Notes under the pieces: generated by a model | What the model was told of the DNA's origin: nothing | Databases searched by the model: none | The model's input: only the letters and a program-made list of their open reading frames with translations | Shown here: positions 62,701-64,000 of the stretch, one piece after another | Layout: each line of letters starts with the position of its first letter | Numbering within the stretch: the first letter of the stretch is position 1 | Made by a program: the position numbers and the translations under genes | Virus record (IMG/VR): IMGVR_UViG_3300032229_000798 | Location: 1-64,000 of that record | Direction: 5' to 3' (one strand) | Length of the DNA stretch: 64,000 bases | Source: a virus

Positions 62701-63942
62701 TCGAAGCCAAAACAAAAGAAAAATGATACGTATGACACTGTCTCTGCTCAAAAACTGTTTGCCAATCATATTTTTGAGAAGTCTATGCTTTTCAGAGTAA
62801 AGAGTGATGAATCTGCTTGGGATGTTGATTATCTTTCGATTGCCAATAAAGTCTTTAATGATGAAACCAACTATGCCAAGAACAATCTGGAATATCTTAA
62901 AAGTATTTTGAGTGAATATGGTTGGTCTTTTGGGGAGGATTTGGTGGACGGCGAAAAGTTGACAAAAGAGGAGAAAGATTCTTTTACAGAAAAGAAAAAG
63001 GCTATTGAAGAAGAGATGAAAGAATATTCTTTGAATGTACTGGAGAAGGTTTCTAAAAAGACTTTATCTGAATTAAAACAAGAGGTTGAAAACAAGACAG
63101 TGTTTGATAATACACAGTACCCAGACATTGAATGGGATGTCAGGATAAAGGTTTTGAAACTTTCAAAGTATATGGAGCATTCCGAAGCCTGTAGAATGGT
63201 TTTGGAACTGATTGATGTACATAACAATTCAGATGAGAAGTTTAATAAAGTCATGCGAGAAATAGCGGTTAAAATTGCAAGGGAAAGCGGTGTATTTGAT
63301 AACAGTATTTCTTTGAATAATAAGTTTTCTCAATCGGTTGTTTCTCTTTATTTTGAGCAAAAGAAGAAAAGTACCAACGGTATTTTGTTTACCAAACAGG
63401 AAATTGTTGAATGGTTTAATAGGAGAAAAAGGTTTAATATTGTTTTGAAGGATTTGGACGGCGAAAAATATGCTATCGAAATTTTCAGCAAATACTTTGA
63501 GATAATTCCAGTTTTGAAGGGCACAGAAGTTCAATTTAAGCTCGGAGGTATTAACTCGATGAACGATGTTTCGGAGTTTACACGGAAGTTTTATGAGTGG
63601 GCAGAGATTTCTGCTGAATGTGAACTTTCATTCAATAGTGATGAATTGGCCAATATATTAAATTCTTTCAGGAAGGACTTGCCTTTTCTATCCAAGTTCA
63701 AGTTGGATAATAAGCAAGCATTAAAACTTCTTGAGGATTATGTTACGGTTAAGAAAACAAGTAAGCGTGAAAACAAGAATGTGAAAACCTGTTACAAAAT
63801 CACTGAACTTGAACCAAAGTTAACTAAAGGATACGAAGTCAAAATTAATCAGGAAGTTAAAAAAAGTGAAACAACCCTTTCGGATTTTAATGATGTCTTC
63901 ATCAAACAAATTTTTGAAAAAACTTCTAAAAAATTTAAATAA
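59800..63942 (+). CDS. Primase-polymerase (AEP, BT4734/VirE-like) fused to SF2 helicase
   Basis: 1380 residues from the ATG at 59800; the -7 box at 59760 rules out an upstream start at 59734. About 150-300: archaeo-eukaryotic primase-like block with YIYMDVDDF (D200, D202), VWKSFGGTGFGFLVEVDGL and DKATKDMTRINVLSYDEN. About 645-960: SF2 helicase with ADTGMGKTTW (K661), IVDEQHNF (DEQH, 738-741), KKRVFMTGTL and PRLMEQMVNRMRKK. Then an unassigned helical C-terminus. It probably primes and unwinds at replication start or forks. Exact motif copies at 62945 and 63455. Confidence 0.82.
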   Translation: MKQISLFTHIDRTSSPQKSVGIEETLDLIKNPKHKDLILLARSAGKTATTDFENGGRYYIDYDQYNSVFRNDYVVKELNEIFDSTLNDIIFYSEKFVPSEIKSRLDYYGVKYSKIIKIDDFVEYFQNNTNNNAFISFVWGGYDTIKQEKTEQKGRFKITVRNFYTFIKSTKVPVVTWNAQFESKRAIKNIVNLSSYIYMDVDDFAETSEDRVYKILTDNGLSFVKAVWKSFGGTGFGFLVEVDGLTMDNFKWTWMSIAKKFNELGVKVDKATKDMTRINVLSYDENIFIREKCSPLAATDSLPENQIEIKVEPLKDEAKIEILEQVVSGLYYNDDNFNKDEGRLSYRFYQILFSKLNHIGITLEDTMTFLSQNHSVYPDILNNKKYSIYEIEYIGKNQYSAYSHQFGTVTVEKNLHVSDDFIVLGIYKPFKGDIDLKLNDLFEKAVQKESDAKAVVVYLALIAKRAGISANDVIFYVEKKYGYNPDDKFKIKKLYSNPKYPFGLQVKLKSNIAEKRRQYFIEKLTSEGKIVNIVDGVDGEKYLPNIVKKHFGFTKVTDKNATGLCRNYFKECNSYNIPLLDAIKFLVKNSEFHSISRYANHYGVEVYESYAPYAGINVSRPVEEKKKINRIDYLPANKKLSDLGLEIEDNTILWADTGMGKTTWACTQSDDKRIMLVPTVGALKNIESKYGAATYYEGNKNVCADDYLIVCTYSSAPKLFSLIQNWDGGLGNYTLIVDEQHNFAVSSAKDYRNSELNFVMDHIHFFKKRVFMTGTLFPVEHPSIKDLKIHRVKWEEQTTKNAFFVWCEDKYKAVEKNLVKGKKNIIYLQDKRMNKQLGKLVDYLKGKGWNSIYLLNANEKNEPHFKSLVTTEYLEKDAEVVITTSVTVEAINILDTDVETVQFLTFENPRLMEQMVNRMRKKLPSKIFIYKKTKSDTVNDTINESWFNPVSNQVDLVSNAESLLGFLSKPKQKKNDTYDTVSAQKLFANHIFEKSMLFRVKSDESAWDVDYLSIANKVFNDETNYAKNNLEYLKSILSEYGWSFGEDLVDGEKLTKEEKDSFTEKKKAIEEEMKEYSLNVLEKVSKKTLSELKQEVENKTVFDNTQYPDIEWDVRIKVLKLSKYMEHSEACRMVLELIDVHNNSDEKFNKVMREIAVKIARESGVFDNSISLNNKFSQSVVSLYFEQKKKSTNGILFTKQEIVEWFNRRKRFNIVLKDLDGEKYAIEIFSKYFEIIPVLKGTEVQFKLGGINSMNDVSEFTRKFYEWAEISAECELSFNSDELANILNSFRKDLPFLSKFKLDNKQALKLLEDYVTVKKTSKRENKNVKTCYKITELEPKLTKGYEVKINQEVKKSETTLSDFNDVFIKQIFEKTSKKFK

Positions 63943-63955
63943 AAATCATAAAATT

Positions 63956-64000
63956 ATGAAAGACATTTTAAAATATATTGAAACAGGTGTTTCAATTGAA
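63956..64000 (+). CDS. Unknown protein, N-terminus only (runs off right edge)
   Basis: ATG at 63956 opens 15 codons (MKDILKYIETGVSIE) to the window end, 13 bp after the primase-helicase stop on the same strand. It is likely co-transcribed with it. Too short to identify. Confidence 0.45.
   Translation, partial: MKDILKYIETGVSIE

Larger units (their letters stand above)
1708..63463. repeat. Dispersed word family TGGACGGCG (44 exact copies)
   Basis: Exact copies, plus orientation (start): 1708, 7288, 8094, 10125, 11613, 15513, 18355, 18436, 21637, 22756, 24637, 26187, 28618, 34397, 38505, 41869, 43541, 44128, 46831, 47706, 51456, 56303, 56365, 56492, 58569, 59313, 62945, 63455. Minus orientation (left end): 3711, 5895, 10387, 10654, 14794, 17373, 22789, 25793, 34131, 39832, 43331, 50559, 50793, 51159, 54046, 58938. 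One-mismatch copies at 4568, 15147, 17335, 24836, 26448, 43607, 47662, 52760, 53533, 53791, 60534, 61131, 62567. Extended consensus K-TGGACGGCG-WWW. Counted by eye; a few may be missed. Confidence 0.95.

Noticed and set aside
1708-63463. CRISPR array or tandem repeat as explanation for TGGACGGCG copies
   Set aside because: Copies are dispersed singly at irregular distances and in both orientations inside genes, without spacers of constant length.
1708-63463. A conserved DGE protein motif as explanation for TGGACGGCG
   Set aside because: More than half of the copies are in frames that encode SPS, AVQ/AVH or GRR, and unrelated proteins carry them; only the DNA word is constant.
1-64000. Recoded stop codons (as in some gut megaphages)
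   Set aside because: Every long gene is continuous under the standard code and ends at ordinary stops with short intergenic gaps.

Overview
The window is part of a large, AT-rich genome of a tailed, contractile phage (T4-like myovirus organisation) that probably infects a member of the Bacteroidota. The phage assignment rests on a T4-type tail sheath, tail tube, gp6-, gp25-, gp26- and gp53-like baseplate proteins, a tape-measure-like protein, UvsX-like, DnaB-like and RNase H-like replication proteins, a family B DNA polymerase and a gp55-like sigma factor. The host inference rests on promoters of the Bacteroidota type (TTTG, 20 nt, TACCTTTG), start codons with A-rich leaders and no Shine-Dalgarno sequence, and a primase domain of the BT4734/VirE type. 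The standard genetic code fits every long gene. I found no tRNA, rRNA, CRISPR array or insertion sequence.

Layout. 1-5.9 kb: baseplate genes (gp6-like, gp5-OB-like) on the minus strand, with one isolated plus-strand gene that may encode a nuclease. 5.9-10.8 kb: sigma factor and a glycosyltransferase cluster. 10.8-11.1 kb: a small holin-like membrane protein. 11.1-14.5 kb: an operon with a DnaQ-like exonuclease, dUTPase, a P-loop-like protein and two unknowns. 14.6-18.1 kb: another glycosyltransferase and small unknowns, including a WYL-like protein. 18.2-25.1 kb (plus strand): LamG-like appendage protein, an ADP-ribosyltransferase-like protein, a small unknown and the DNA polymerase. 25.1-34.2 kb: metallophosphatase, M15 endolysin, gp25, Nudix, a second ART-like protein, thioredoxin, NrdA, NrdB and the replicative helicase. 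34.2-38 kb: 5' nuclease, UvsX and SSB. 38-59.7 kb: virion genes (two giant baseplate/tail proteins, tape measure, gp26-like, tube, sheath, neck/appendage candidates). 59.8-64 kb: a primase-polymerase/SF2 helicase fusion.

Expression appears to be split into two programmes. Replication and nucleotide genes follow host-type promoters. Virion and lysis genes follow a different box, ATATTTAT, placed about 15-21 nt before the start codon, which the gp55-like factor could read. Strong hairpin terminators separate the units.

The most unusual signal is a dispersed 9-bp word, TGGACGGCG (usually K before it and AAA/ATT/TTT after it). I count 44 exact copies, where base composition predicts about 0.07. 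They lie on both strands, sense and antisense to genes in near-equal numbers (22 and 21), in four different codon frames, and once inside a terminator loop. This indicates selection on the DNA word itself, not on the proteins. A second theme is a possible set of injected virion proteins: two ART-like proteins share the peptide SLNEEKT at identical positions (14-20), followed by potential [LI]xE prohead-protease sites, reminiscent of T4 Alt. A 96-bp non-coding element is duplicated upstream of two operons, with an 8-bp segment inverted between the copies.
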